Of a DNA stretch of 29,837 bases, positions 17,001 through 25,344 are shown piece after piece. Each line of letters opens with the position of its first letter. Position 1 is the first letter of the stretch. The DNA lies in assembly GCA_038321235.1 (NCBI GenBank), contig JBBQEU010000031.1, forward strand, positions 1-29,837. The letters run 5' to 3'. The notes under the pieces were generated by a model, which was given only the letters and a program-made list of their open reading frames with translations, searched no databases and was not told where the DNA came from. The stretch comes from Sva-07 sp038321235 (lineage in GTDB: Bacteria; Actinomycetota; Acidimicrobiia; Acidimicrobiales; Ilumatobacteraceae). Position numbers and translations under genes: made by a program.

Positions 17001-17208
17001 CGACCAGGTCGTGCACCAGGTCGGCGTTCCGTATCACTGGGGCTCGAAGGGTCAGGTGACCGGTGACTCGGCCAACGACCTGCTCGGCCTCGGACTCGAC
17101 CCCAACGTCCACATCCAGGACACCAAGTCGCAGGTGTGCACCATCGTTCCTGGTCGCCGTCCCACTGGCGCAGCGCGGCGCCGTCTCGTCGAGGAGTACC
17201 GGCCATGA
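14017..17208 (+). CDS. fdhA: Formate dehydrogenase major subunit, selenoprotein (FdnG/FdoG-like)
   Basis: 1063 residues if the TGA at 14569-14571 is read as selenocysteine (residue 185). This is the molybdenum or tungsten bis-pterin subunit that oxidises formate to CO2. The N-terminal [4Fe-4S] ligands are Cys46, Cys49, Cys53 and Cys81 (CPYCAVGCGQ, RGHLCPKG). The Sec sits in IENQARI-Sec-HSSTVPG, the FDH active-site context, followed by TSFGRGGATSF. LGNIGRPGGGIMALRGHASIQ and the C-terminal molybdopterin-dinucleotide domain (GSKGQVTG) are intact. There is no Tat signal before the first cluster, unlike periplasmic FdnG, so a cytoplasmic active site is likely. A His-rich repeat (359-373) is inserted before TLQHPNCVFQILRRHF. 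The stop overlaps the fdhB start (ATGA). Confidence 0.93.
14569..14571 (+). other. In-frame UGA read as selenocysteine
   Basis: The frame before (14017-14568) and after (14572-17208) this TGA is the same and encodes one continuous formate dehydrogenase. The flanking residues NQARI and HSSTV match the Sec/Cys active-site position of the family. This is not a nonsense mutation or sequencing error: a SECIS-like hairpin follows at the right distance. Confidence 0.92.
14583..14601 (+). promoter_or_regulatory. Bacterial SECIS hairpin for fdhA
   Basis: GGTCCCC (14583-14589), loop GGTCT (14590-14594), GGGGACC (14595-14601) is a perfect seven-base-pair stem with a five-base loop. Eighteen bases separate the A of the UGA from the first loop G. 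From memory, the Escherichia coli fdhF SECIS has the same GGUCU loop at the same distance, and SelB contacts its G and U. This predicts SelB-dependent insertion. Confidence 0.88.
15091..15135 (+). repeat. Three 15-bp tandem repeats encoding a His-rich linker in FdhA
   Basis: GGCCAGCACxACGAA-type units at 15091-15105, 15106-15120 and 15121-15135 encode GQHHE-GQHDE-GQHDT in frame (residues 359-373). They follow a Gly/Ala-rich stretch. The insertion lies between conserved FDH blocks, in a surface-loop position, and could bind metal or be a neutral expansion. Confidence 0.85.
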
Positions 17209-18086
17209 CCGTTGTCGACCACCAGGATCTGTCCGTCGATGCTTCCGCCCCGGAACGTGTCGGGTTCTTCACCGACACCACCGTGTGCATCGGCTGCAAG
17301 GCGTGCGAGGTGGCATGCAAGGAATGGAACGAGTTGCCGAGCGAGGTGCGCGGACTCACCGGCCACTCCTACGACAACACCGTCGCCCTCGATGCCACCC
17401 ACTGGCGCCACGTCGCCTTCGTGGAACAGCCGGCGGACGTCGCCGTGCCCGACGCGCTCGCCGATCAACTGCGCGCGCAGGCGTCGTCGATGGTGTGGCT
17501 GATGAGTTCCGACGTCTGCAAGCACTGCACCGAGGCCGCATGTCTCGACGTGTGCCCCACCGGCTCGCTGGTTCGCACCGAGTTCGACACCGTCGTGGTC
17601 CAGCCCGACATCTGCAACGGCTGCGGCTACTGCGTGCCGGCCTGCCCGTTCGGGGTGATCGGCCGCGACGATCACAGCGGCCAGGCCGCCAAGTGCACCC
17701 TGTGCTACGACCGGCTCCGCAGCGACCGAACACCGGCGTGTGCGCAGGCGTGCCCGACCGACTCGATCCAATTCGGCCCGCTGAAGGAACTGCGCGAGCG
17801 CGCCAGCCAGCGACTCGACGAACTGCGCGGCGCCGGCGACCACCGCGCCCGACTGTACGGCCACGACGAGGACGACGGTGTCGGCGGCATGGGAGCGATG
17901 TTCCTGCTGCGTGACGATCCCGAGGTGTATGGCCTCCCTCCCGCACCACGGACCACGACCCGCGACCTTGCCAGCATGTGGAAGTCGGCGTTCACTGCGG
18001 CAACCGCACTTGGCGTGTCCATTGGCGCCGTCGTGTCTGTTGCCTCGCTGTTCACACGTGCTGGTCGGTCCGGGAAGCGGCCGTGA
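17205..18086 (+). CDS. fdhB: Formate dehydrogenase iron-sulfur subunit (FdnH-like)
   Basis: 293 aa, an electron wire between FdhA and the membrane subunit. Sixteen cysteines in four groups can hold four [4Fe-4S] clusters: C28/31/34/38 (CIGCKACEVAC), C105/108/113/117 (CKHCTEAACLDVC), C137/140/143/147 (CNGCGYCVPAC) and C164/167/179/183 (CTLCYD, ACAQAC). A hydrophobic C-terminal helix (about 258-284) should anchor it to the membrane, as in FdnH. The ATG at 17205 overlaps the fdhA stop by four bases (ATGA), so the two are coupled; a longer frame upstream would lie inside fdhA. Confidence 0.94.
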   Translation: MTVVDHQDLSVDASAPERVGFFTDTTVCIGCKACEVACKEWNELPSEVRGLTGHSYDNTVALDATHWRHVAFVEQPADVAVPDALADQLRAQASSMVWLMSSDVCKHCTEAACLDVCPTGSLVRTEFDTVVVQPDICNGCGYCVPACPFGVIGRDDHSGQAAKCTLCYDRLRSDRTPACAQACPTDSIQFGPLKELRERASQRLDELRGAGDHRARLYGHDEDDGVGGMGAMFLLRDDPEVYGLPPAPRTTTRDLASMWKSAFTAATALGVSIGAVVSVASLFTRAGRSGKRP

Positions 18087-18979
18087 CGGTCGCGACGTCC
18101 ACCGGTTCGTCGTCGACGGCGGGTTACTACGGACAGCCGATCGTTGCGCCACACGTGTGGGAGGACACGATCGGCTGGTACTTCTTCACCGGGGGCTTGG
18201 CAGGCGCTTCCGCGGTGCTGGCATCGGCCGCCGACATCGCCGGCAAGCAGCGCCTCGCCACCCATGCCCGGCGGGCTGCGATGATCGGGCTCGTCCCCAG
18301 TCCGCTGCTGCTGATCGCCGACCTCGGACGACCCGAGCGCTTCGCGAACATGCTCCGCGTCGTCAAACCGACCTCGCCGATGAACATCGGCTCGTGGCTG
18401 CTCGCCGTGTTCGCACCGGCTGCGGGGGGAGCCTGGATTCTCGGTGAGCTCGGTCGCTTGCCAACGTCGACTCGGATGCTCGGACTCGTTGGCGCTGTCA
18501 CGGGAGCGGTCGTCACGACCTACACGGCGGTGCTGGTCACGAACACGGCCACACCCGCTTGGCACGAGGCGAAGGGAGAACTGCCGTACGTCTTCGCTGC
18601 CAGTGCTGCGGGGAGCGCTGGTGCCACCGTCACGGTCCTCTCCGCGATGTCAGGCCGCCCTGACCCGATCGCGGTGGCGGTCGGCGCCGGCGGGGCGGTT
18701 GCCGAAGCGATCGCTTCGACGGTGATGCAGCGGCGGCTCGGTGATCTGTCCACCTACCACTCCGACGCGCCCACGCGACGACTCGATCGGCTCGCCAAGT
18801 TGCTCTCGATCGGCGGCGCCGTTGGCCTGGTCGCTGCTCGCCAGAGCAGACTTCGGACGTCGATTGCCGCCGCAGCGGTGCTGACAGGGTCGGTCTGTGT
18901 CCGGCTCGCCGTGCTCCGCGCGGGAACGGCATCGGCGAGTGACCCGGCATCCGTTCTCCGTCAGCAGCAGCGCCCATGA
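18083..18979 (+). CDS. nrfD: NrfD-type membrane subunit, quinone-reactive anchor of the formate dehydrogenase
   Basis: 298 aa starting at a GTG that overlaps the fdhB stop (GTGA). It is very hydrophobic with about eight membrane helices and NrfD/PsrC features: YYFFTGGLAG-like WYFFTGGLAGASAVL, PLLLIADLGRPERFANML and SPMNIGSWLL. NrfD proteins bind no haem and pass electrons from an iron-sulfur subunit to the quinone pool. Here it takes the place normally held by the cytochrome-b subunit FdnI in FdnGH-type enzymes. Formate electrons would therefore reach menaquinone, and then the bcc-aa3 complex encoded directly downstream. Confidence 0.85.
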   Translation: MTVATSTGSSSTAGYYGQPIVAPHVWEDTIGWYFFTGGLAGASAVLASAADIAGKQRLATHARRAAMIGLVPSPLLLIADLGRPERFANMLRVVKPTSPMNIGSWLLAVFAPAAGGAWILGELGRLPTSTRMLGLVGAVTGAVVTTYTAVLVTNTATPAWHEAKGELPYVFAASAAGSAGATVTVLSAMSGRPDPIAVAVGAGGAVAEAIASTVMQRRLGDLSTYHSDAPTRRLDRLAKLLSIGGAVGLVAARQSRLRTSIAAAAVLTGSVCVRLAVLRAGTASASDPASVLRQQQRP

Positions 18980-19034
18980 CCGGCCGGAGCCCCGCGCATG
19001 TTTCGGCACCCGCGGAGCGGGGAATGACGCCGCG

Positions 19035-19619
19035 ATGACAGCCGAGCCGGTGACCGTCGACGCGCGGTCAGGCCGGCCTGAGCGCTCCACCGGTCAGTTC
19101 GGCGTGATCGTGTTCCTGGCGTCCGACGTGATGCTGTTCGCACCGTTCTTCGCGGCGTACTTCCTCCTCCGGTCGACCAACCAGCCGTGGCCCCCGGACG
19201 GGGTGGAACTCGACGTGCTCCGTGCTGCGCTGGCCACCATCGTGCTGGTCGCGTCGTCGTTCACGCTCGTCGTGGCCGATCATGCGCATCGACGCGATGA
19301 CCGAGCAGGCATGCAGCGCTGGCTCCTTGTAACGATCGCTCTCGGTGGGCTGTTCATCGCCAACCAGTTCGCCGAGTACGCAACGCTGTCGTTCTCGGCG
19401 AGCGACCATCCCTACGGATCGATCTACTGGGGCATCACCGGACTCCATACGGCCCACGTCCTGGGAGGTCTCGCCGCAATGGCGCTGTTGTACGTACGCG
19501 CCTCGCGCTCGCCGTCGCTCGACGAGATCAGTCCCTGGGCAGATGGCATCTCGCTGTTCTGGCACCTCGTCGATGTCGTATGGCTCGGCGTGTTCACCAC
19601 GATCTGGATCATCCGATGA
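19035..19619 (+). CDS. ctaE: Cytochrome c oxidase subunit III
   Basis: 194 aa with five predicted membrane helices, the short actinobacterial form. Family blocks are IVFLASDVMLFAPFFAAYFL, GLHTAHVLGGL and FWHLVDVVWLGVFTTIW. It is a structural, non-metal subunit of the aa3 oxidase. The 55-base gap after the nrfD-like gene is the largest spacing between fdhA and ctaG, and the only place inside this string where a separate promoter could easily fit. I use the ATG at 19035, since residues upstream of it are not family-like. The stop overlaps the qcrC start (ATGA). A gene order of ctaE before qcrCAB is standard in actinobacteria. Confidence 0.92.
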   Translation: MTAEPVTVDARSGRPERSTGQFGVIVFLASDVMLFAPFFAAYFLLRSTNQPWPPDGVELDVLRAALATIVLVASSFTLVVADHAHRRDDRAGMQRWLLVTIALGGLFIANQFAEYATLSFSASDHPYGSIYWGITGLHTAHVLGGLAAMALLYVRASRSPSLDEISPWADGISLFWHLVDVVWLGVFTTIWIIR

Positions 19620-20449
19620 GACGCGAGCGGCGTGCCGAGCGAAGGGTGCTCGCATCGCTGCCGGCGGCGCTGGTGGGAGCGTGCGCCGTCGCAGCGCTCG
19701 TGTTCGCCGTCGGTGAAGCTGATACGGGTCGGGCGGCACCGCCGGAACCGGAACCCGACCTCGAACTCGGCGCCGAGCTGTATTCGACGCAGTGTGCGAA
19801 CTGTCATGGTGTCGACTACGACGGGGTCGAGGGGCGCGGGCCTTCGTTGCTGGTCGAAGGTACGGCGTCGGCCGACTTCGTGTTACGGACCGGCCGAATG
19901 CCGTTGGCGTCACCGACGATGCAGGCTCAACGGAGCCGGGTCCGCTACTCCGAAGAGGAGATCCGCTCCCTCGTGGCCTATGTCGGGCTGATCGGTGACG
20001 GACCCGACATCCCAGAGGTCGACGTCTCGCTCGGCGACGTCGCCGAGGGCGGCGAGCTGTACCGCTTGAACTGTGCGGCGTGCCACGTTGCCTCGCTCGC
20101 GGGGGCGCCGATCGGTGGCGGGCGCCAAGCACCGAGCCTTGCAGAGTCGACGCCGACGCAGGTCGGCGAGGCGATCGTCGTCGGTCCGGGCGCCATGCCC
20201 GTGTTCGGTGCGCTCGAGCTGTCCGACGTCAACAGCATCGCGGCGTACGTCGAGGTGCTCAACGAGCAGAACACCACGGGCACCTCGAGCTTCGGCGGTG
20301 CCGGTCCGGTCGCCGAAGGGCTCGCAGCGTGGCTGCTGGCGTTGGTGCCCCTGGTGGCGCTCACCCGTTGGATCGGCAGCCCGAAGGGTGGGCGAGACGT
20401 CGACGAGACAACAGATCAGATCGACAACCAGGTGGCGGGCGAGCGATGA
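19616..20449 (+). CDS. qcrC: Two-haem cytochrome c subunit of the bcc complex
   Basis: 277 aa. An N-terminal hydrophobic helix (about 12-33) exports the protein. Two cytochrome-c domains follow with haem sites C60-AN-C63-H64 and C153-AA-C156-H157, and likely axial Met95 (RMPLASP) and Met194 (AMPVFG). A C-terminal helix (about 232-252) anchors it. QcrC replaces a soluble cytochrome c by linking the Rieske centre directly to CuA of subunit II, which is the hallmark of the bcc-aa3 supercomplex. The start overlaps the ctaE stop, and the end overlaps qcrA (ATGA). Confidence 0.94.
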   Translation: MRRERRAERRVLASLPAALVGACAVAALVFAVGEADTGRAAPPEPEPDLELGAELYSTQCANCHGVDYDGVEGRGPSLLVEGTASADFVLRTGRMPLASPTMQAQRSRVRYSEEEIRSLVAYVGLIGDGPDIPEVDVSLGDVAEGGELYRLNCAACHVASLAGAPIGGGRQAPSLAESTPTQVGEAIVVGPGAMPVFGALELSDVNSIAAYVEVLNEQNTTGTSSFGGAGPVAEGLAAWLLALVPLVALTRWIGSPKGGRDVDETTDQIDNQVAGER

Positions 20450-21309
20450 CACCGGAGAACAATCGTCGCGCCGAACGCGCTTCGATCGTGGCGTTCGTGG
20501 TCGCCATCGTTGGTGGATTGCTCGCCGCCTACGGCTACTGGTCGGACCACACCGAGGTGTGGTTGGGCGTCGGGTTGGCGCTCGCGCTCGGGGGCATCGG
20601 GTTCGGGCTGGTGTCGTGGGCGAAGTACCTCGACCTCGACGAACACGTCGTGCAGCAGCGTGAACGGTTGACGACGACGCCCGACGAGCGCGAGCAGTTC
20701 GACGAACAGGTGGCCGATACTCAGCACACGCTCGGACGCAGACCATTGCTCGCCACGTTGTTCGCTGGCTCTGTCGCCAGCCTGGCTGTTGGATTCATCG
20801 GCCCGATCGGTTCGCTCGGACCGAGGCCCCGTGGCGAGCGCGGGCGCACGTCGTGGGCGGCCGGCAAGCGCCTCGTGACCTCGGACGGTCTGCCGATCGC
20901 TGCCGAGTCGACCGCGTTCGACCAACTCGCCACCGTGTTCCCCGCTGGGGCGATCGGCGCCGACGATTCCCAGGTCGTGCTGTTGCGACTCCGGCCTGAT
21001 GTTCTCACTGAACGAACGATCGAGGGTGGAACGGTTGCCGGCTGGGTCGCCTATTCGAAGATCTGCACGCACGCAGGTTGTTCGGTCGGGCTGTTCGGGG
21101 TGGATTCGCGGGCGCCGCAGGAGATCCGCGAGCTGGTGTGCCCGTGCCACCAGTCGGTGTTCGACCCAGCCGACGCCGCCCAGCCGGTGGGCGGGCCGGC
21201 GACGAGATCACTGCCGCAGCTGCCGATCGGCGTCGACGCCGAGGGGTACCTCATCGCGCTCGGCATCTTCGACCGTCCGGTCGGTCCGGTCACGTGGGAC
21301 GAGGCATGA
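20446..21309 (+). CDS. qcrA: Rieske iron-sulfur subunit of the bcc complex
   Basis: 287 aa. Three hydrophobic helices at about 12-31, 38-60 and 101-122 are as in actinobacterial QcrA, which has three where mitochondrial-type Rieske proteins have one. The C-terminal Rieske domain has CTHAGC (Cys207, His209, Cys212) and CPCH (Cys232, Cys234, His235). These give the four cluster ligands plus the disulfide pair that defines a high-potential bc-type Rieske protein. It accepts electrons from menaquinol at the Qo site and passes them to QcrC. It is coupled on both sides by ATGA overlaps. Confidence 0.94.
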   Translation: MTPENNRRAERASIVAFVVAIVGGLLAAYGYWSDHTEVWLGVGLALALGGIGFGLVSWAKYLDLDEHVVQQRERLTTTPDEREQFDEQVADTQHTLGRRPLLATLFAGSVASLAVGFIGPIGSLGPRPRGERGRTSWAAGKRLVTSDGLPIAAESTAFDQLATVFPAGAIGADDSQVVLLRLRPDVLTERTIEGGTVAGWVAYSKICTHAGCSVGLFGVDSRAPQEIRELVCPCHQSVFDPADAAQPVGGPATRSLPQLPIGVDAEGYLIALGIFDRPVGPVTWDEA

Positions 21310-22772
21310 GTACACGCGGGCTGGTCGAGCGGTACGTCGATTCGGTGACATCGCGAACGGGCACCGGGTCGTGGCTCCCCAAGACGCTGCGCAAGGTGTT
21401 CCCGAACCACTTCTCGTTCCTGTGTGGCGAGCTTGCGCTGTACAGCTTCGTCGTGCTGTTGCTGACCGGCACCTACCTGACGTTCTTCTTCCAGGGATCG
21501 CAGCAGGAACTGATCTACACCGGCTCGTACGAACCGCTGCAGGGCCAGCAGGTGTCGGCGGCGTTCAACTCGGTGATGCGGATCTCGTTCGAGACCAAGG
21601 GTGGGCTTCTCATCCGCCAGATGCACCACTGGGCTGCGCTGATCTTCGTCGGTGCCATCGCCTTGCACATGGCGCGCATCTACTTCACCGGTGCGTTCCG
21701 CAAGCCTCGCGATCTCAACTGGTACTTCGGGCTGGTGCTCTTGATCCTCGCTCTCGCCGCCGGCTTCACCGGCTACTCGTTGCCCGACGACCTGCTGTCG
21801 GGGACCGGGCTGCGCATCACGAACGCGATCATCCTGTCGCTGCCGTTCGTCGGCGAACGCCTCGCCTACTTGGTGTTCGGTGGCGAGTGGCCCGGGACCG
21901 ACATCATCGGGCGGCTGTACCCGGTGCACATCCTGCTGATCCCCGGGTTGATCATCGCGTTGCTGTCGGCTCACCTCGCTCTCGTGTGGCACCAGAAGCA
22001 CACCCAGTTCCGGGGTCCTGGGCGCACCGAGAGCAACGTGGTCGGCGAGCGGGTGTGGCCGGCGTTCGCGATGAAGTCGATCGGGTTGTTCTTCATGGTC
22101 GCCGGCGTCATCGCTGCGATGGGGGCGCTGTTCGACATCAACGCCATCTGGCTCTACGGCCCCTATGACGCTGCGGCGGCGACGTCGTACGCACAACCCG
22201 ACTGGTACATCGGATTTCTCGAAGGGTCGCTGCGTCTGTTCCCACCATGGGAGATCCGTATCGGCGACTACATGATCAACAACTTGGTGTTCTCCGGTGT
22301 GATCGTGCCCAGCATCATCTTCGGAGGGCTGTTCGCCGTCCCCTGGCTCGAACGTCGCCTCAGCGGCGACGACGACGACCACCATCTGCTCGACCGACCT
22401 CGCGACACCGCGAATCGCACGGCGATCGGCGTCGCGTCGATCACGGCGGTGAGCGTGCTGTTCCTCGGTGGTGCACAGGACGTGATCGCCGGAACCCTGA
22501 ACGTCGGCGTGGGGCGAATGAACGCGCTGCTGCAGATCCTGTTCCTCATTGCCCCGCCGATCGCGCTCGTGATCGCCCGCCGATCGTGCCTCGCGTTGCA
22601 GGAACGTCCGGCCCCGGACCGCACCGAGCGCCGCGTGCCGGTGGAACGCACGGCTGTCGGCGGGTACGCGGAGCCGGAGGACGATGATGACTGGATGGAC
22701 TCGGGTGGCGCCGCTCCCGGTCACTTCGACGACATCACCGAACCCGAGCACGTGCGCGGGGTGGGGCGATGA
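21306..22772 (+). CDS. qcrB: Cytochrome b subunit of the bcc complex
   Basis: 488 aa with about eight membrane helices. Haem-b ligands are His107 and His121 in helix B (HHWAALIFVGAIALH) and His208 and His223 in helix D. The Qo-site motif is PDWY (298-301), the actinobacterial variant of PEWY. It oxidises menaquinol and contributes to the proton gradient. The soluble C-terminal tail after about 430 is acidic (EDDDDWMDSGG). The protein is shorter than, from memory, mycobacterial QcrB of about 550 aa. It begins inside the qcrA stop and ends inside the ctaC start. Confidence 0.94.
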   Translation: MSTRGLVERYVDSVTSRTGTGSWLPKTLRKVFPNHFSFLCGELALYSFVVLLLTGTYLTFFFQGSQQELIYTGSYEPLQGQQVSAAFNSVMRISFETKGGLLIRQMHHWAALIFVGAIALHMARIYFTGAFRKPRDLNWYFGLVLLILALAAGFTGYSLPDDLLSGTGLRITNAIILSLPFVGERLAYLVFGGEWPGTDIIGRLYPVHILLIPGLIIALLSAHLALVWHQKHTQFRGPGRTESNVVGERVWPAFAMKSIGLFFMVAGVIAAMGALFDINAIWLYGPYDAAAATSYAQPDWYIGFLEGSLRLFPPWEIRIGDYMINNLVFSGVIVPSIIFGGLFAVPWLERRLSGDDDDHHLLDRPRDTANRTAIGVASITAVSVLFLGGAQDVIAGTLNVGVGRMNALLQILFLIAPPIALVIARRSCLALQERPAPDRTERRVPVERTAVGGYAEPEDDDDWMDSGGAAPGHFDDITEPEHVRGVGR

Positions 22773-23494
22773 CTGGCGCAACGTCGAATGCCCTGTCCGC
22801 GGCCCTCGACCCGCCGATCACCGACCAGGCCGAATCGGTCGACGACGTCTGGGCGCTGTTCCTCTGGATCGGGTTCGGCGTGCTCGCTCTGGTCGTCGGG
22901 CTCGTGCTGTGGGTGATGATCCGCTACCGTCGCACCGACGGCCGGCTACCACGCCAGAAGCACTACAACATCCCGATGGAGATCACTTACACGGTGATCC
23001 CCTTCCTGGTCGTGTGCGCCCTGTTCGCCGTGACCGTTGCCACCGTCCGAGCGATCGACGACACCGACGCCGACCCCGATCTCGTCGTGCACGTGGTGGC
23101 CTACCAGTGGTCGTGGCAGTTCGAATACCCGGATGCCGGTGTGACGATCATCGACGACAGCGATGACGAGGATCCTGAACTCGTGCTCCCGGCGTCGTCG
23201 ACGGTGCGTTTCGATCTCGAGGCGATCGACGTCATCCATTCGTTCTGGCTCACCCCCTTCCGCTTCAAGCGCGACATGATCCCGGGCAGCCCGAGCAGCT
23301 TCAGCGTCGACATCGGCGACACCGTCGGCGAGTTCCCCAATGCCGGGGTGTGCGCCGAGTTCTGTGGCCTCGATCACACCAAGATGCGCTTTCGGTTGAG
23401 GGTGGTACCGCCAGCGGAGTTCGAGGACTGGCTGGCCGAGCAACGAGTCGCAGGTGGAGTCGTGGGCGCACTGGTGGATGGTGCAGCGCCATGA
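22769..23494 (+). CDS. ctaC: Cytochrome c oxidase subunit II (CuA)
   Basis: 241 aa. Two membrane helices (about 27-52 and 68-95) are followed by a periplasmic cupredoxin domain. The CuA ligands are all visible: His157 (VIHSFW), then CAEFCGLDHTKM with Cys195, Glu197, Cys199, His203 and Met206. The aromatic electron-entry patch is YQWSWQFEYP (112-121). Unlike many actinobacterial CtaC proteins there is no lipobox cysteine or obvious signal peptide at the N-terminus, and there is no fused cytochrome-c domain. That fits direct donation by QcrC. It is coupled to qcrB and ctaD by ATGA overlaps. Confidence 0.94.
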   Translation: MTGATSNALSAALDPPITDQAESVDDVWALFLWIGFGVLALVVGLVLWVMIRYRRTDGRLPRQKHYNIPMEITYTVIPFLVVCALFAVTVATVRAIDDTDADPDLVVHVVAYQWSWQFEYPDAGVTIIDDSDDEDPELVLPASSTVRFDLEAIDVIHSFWLTPFRFKRDMIPGSPSSFSVDIGDTVGEFPNAGVCAEFCGLDHTKMRFRLRVVPPAEFEDWLAEQRVAGGVVGALVDGAAP

Positions 23495-25344
23495 CCGCCA
23501 TCGATCCGGAACGTCGCCTCGGCGATCGAGACGCCGACCGCCTCGTGTCGGTCGACGAGTTCGTCGACGAGAGCCATCGCGGCCGTCTGCCCCGTTCGGT
23601 GACCGGTTGGTTGACGACCACCGACCACAAGGCGTTGGGGATCGCGTACATCGTCACGTCGATGGTGTTCCTCGCCATCGGCGGGCTCCTCGCCGGGATC
23701 ATCCGGGCCGAGTTGGCTCAACCCGGCATCCAGGTCGTCAGCGAACAGACCTACAACGGAGTGTTCACCATCCACGGAAGCGTGATGGTGTATCTGTTCG
23801 CCGTGCCGTTCGGGTTCGGGCTCGCCAACTACCTCGTGCCATTGCAGATCGGCGCCCCCGATCTTGCGTTCCCGCGGCTCAACGCGTTCTCGTACTGGCT
23901 GTACGTGATCGGGGGCGCGGTGATGATCCTCGGGTTCCTCAGTGACGGGGGAGCGGCCGCGTTCGGGTGGTTCGCCTACCCACCGCTGTCGGGAATGTCG
24001 GGGTCACCGGGGCTCGGTGCCGACCTGTGGATCGTCTCGATCATCCTCACCGGCACCTCCGGCACGCTGACAGCCGTCAACGTGATCACCACGGTCACGA
24101 TGATGCGCACACCGGGCATGACGTTGTTCCGCATGCCGATCCTCACGTGGAACCTGTTCATCACGGCATTCATGGTGCTGCTGGCGTTCCCGGTGCTGTC
24201 GGGCGCGCTGGTGATGTTGGAGGCCGACCGCCAGTTCGGCACCAACTTCTTCGAACCGGTGCGGGGTGGGTCGCCGATCCTGTGGCAACACCTCTTCTGG
24301 TTCTTCGGGCATCCCGAGGTGTACATCGTCGCGTTGCCGTTCTTCGGGGTCGTCAGCGAGATCCTCCCGGTGTTCTCCCGACGACCGATCTTCGGGTACA
24401 AGGGTCTCGTCCTCGCCACGCTCGCGATCGGAGCGCTGTCGACGTCGGTCTGGGCGCACCACATGTTCGTCACCGGCTCCGTGGTCCTGCCGTTCTTCGC
24501 ACTCACGTCGTTCCTGATCGCCGTGCCGACCGGCGTGAAGGTGTTCAACTGGATCGGCACGATGTGGGAGGGCTCGCTCAGTTTCGAAGCGCCGATGAAG
24601 TTCGCGCTCGGGTTTCTCGTCACCTTCGTCGGCGGCGGGATCACCGGGGTGATGCTGGCCTCGCCGACACTCGACTTCCACCTTTCCGACTCGTACTTCG
24701 TCGTCGGACACTTCCACTACGTGATGGGCGGCACCGTCATCTTTGCAATGTTCGCCGCCATCTACTTCTGGTGGCCGAAGGTGACAGGCCGGATGCTGTC
24801 GGAACGGCTCGCCACGGTGCATTTCTGGTTGCTGATGGTGGGCTTCAACATGACGTTCTTCGGGATGCACATCCTCGGCCGCCAGGGGATGCCCCGTCGC
24901 GTTGCCGACTACGAACCGATCGGGTCGTTCGAGTTCTGGAACATGGTGTCGTCGGTCGGTTTCGTCGTGCTGACGGCGTCGATGGTGCCGTTCCTGATCG
25001 CCCTCGTGAAGGGGTTACGCGGGCCCCGCACGGTCGGCGCCGACCCCTGGCACGCGAACTCGCTCGAATGGGCGGCCACGTCGCCGCCGCCGGAACACAA
25101 TTTCACCTGGCTGCCACCGATCCGCTCCGAGCGGCCGGTGTTCGACCTTCGTTGGATCAACTACGAGAAGATCGGGGCATCGGGTTCCGCCGATGCCTGG
25201 GAGGCTCGCCAGCACCACGACGACCACTGGCTGCCATTGCACCAGTGGTCGCGTGACCCCGACGAGGAACCGACCGCCGAACAGCGCCCGGTGATCCCCG
25301 ACCACGACGGACGACCGACCGACGAGAGCGGCGAGAGCCGATGA
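23491..25344 (+). CDS. ctaD: Cytochrome c oxidase subunit I (haem-copper, A-type)
   Basis: 617 aa with about twelve membrane helices. All metal ligands are present: His95 (TIHGSVMV, haem a), His274 and cross-linked Tyr278 (GHPEVY), His323-His324 (WAHHMF, CuB), and His407 and His409 (GHFHYV, haem a3 and a). The GHPEV motif places it in the A1 class of proton-pumping oxidases. It is the O2-reducing centre of the chain. I start at the ATG at 23491, which overlaps the ctaC stop. The C-terminal tail after about 530 is hydrophilic and rich in Asp, Trp and His (HHDDHWLPLHQW). Confidence 0.96.
   Translation: MTAIDPERRLGDRDADRLVSVDEFVDESHRGRLPRSVTGWLTTTDHKALGIAYIVTSMVFLAIGGLLAGIIRAELAQPGIQVVSEQTYNGVFTIHGSVMVYLFAVPFGFGLANYLVPLQIGAPDLAFPRLNAFSYWLYVIGGAVMILGFLSDGGAAAFGWFAYPPLSGMSGSPGLGADLWIVSIILTGTSGTLTAVNVITTVTMMRTPGMTLFRMPILTWNLFITAFMVLLAFPVLSGALVMLEADRQFGTNFFEPVRGGSPILWQHLFWFFGHPEVYIVALPFFGVVSEILPVFSRRPIFGYKGLVLATLAIGALSTSVWAHHMFVTGSVVLPFFALTSFLIAVPTGVKVFNWIGTMWEGSLSFEAPMKFALGFLVTFVGGGITGVMLASPTLDFHLSDSYFVVGHFHYVMGGTVIFAMFAAIYFWWPKVTGRMLSERLATVHFWLLMVGFNMTFFGMHILGRQGMPRRVADYEPIGSFEFWNMVSSVGFVVLTASMVPFLIALVKGLRGPRTVGADPWHANSLEWAATSPPPEHNFTWLPPIRSERPVFDLRWINYEKIGASGSADAWEARQHHDDHWLPLHQWSRDPDEEPTAEQRPVIPDHDGRPTDESGESR

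Noticed and set aside
14017..17208. FdhA as nitrate reductase or another molybdopterin oxidoreductase
   Set aside because: The Sec in NQAR-Sec-H, the FdhD gene next door and the FdnG-like blocks favour formate dehydrogenase.
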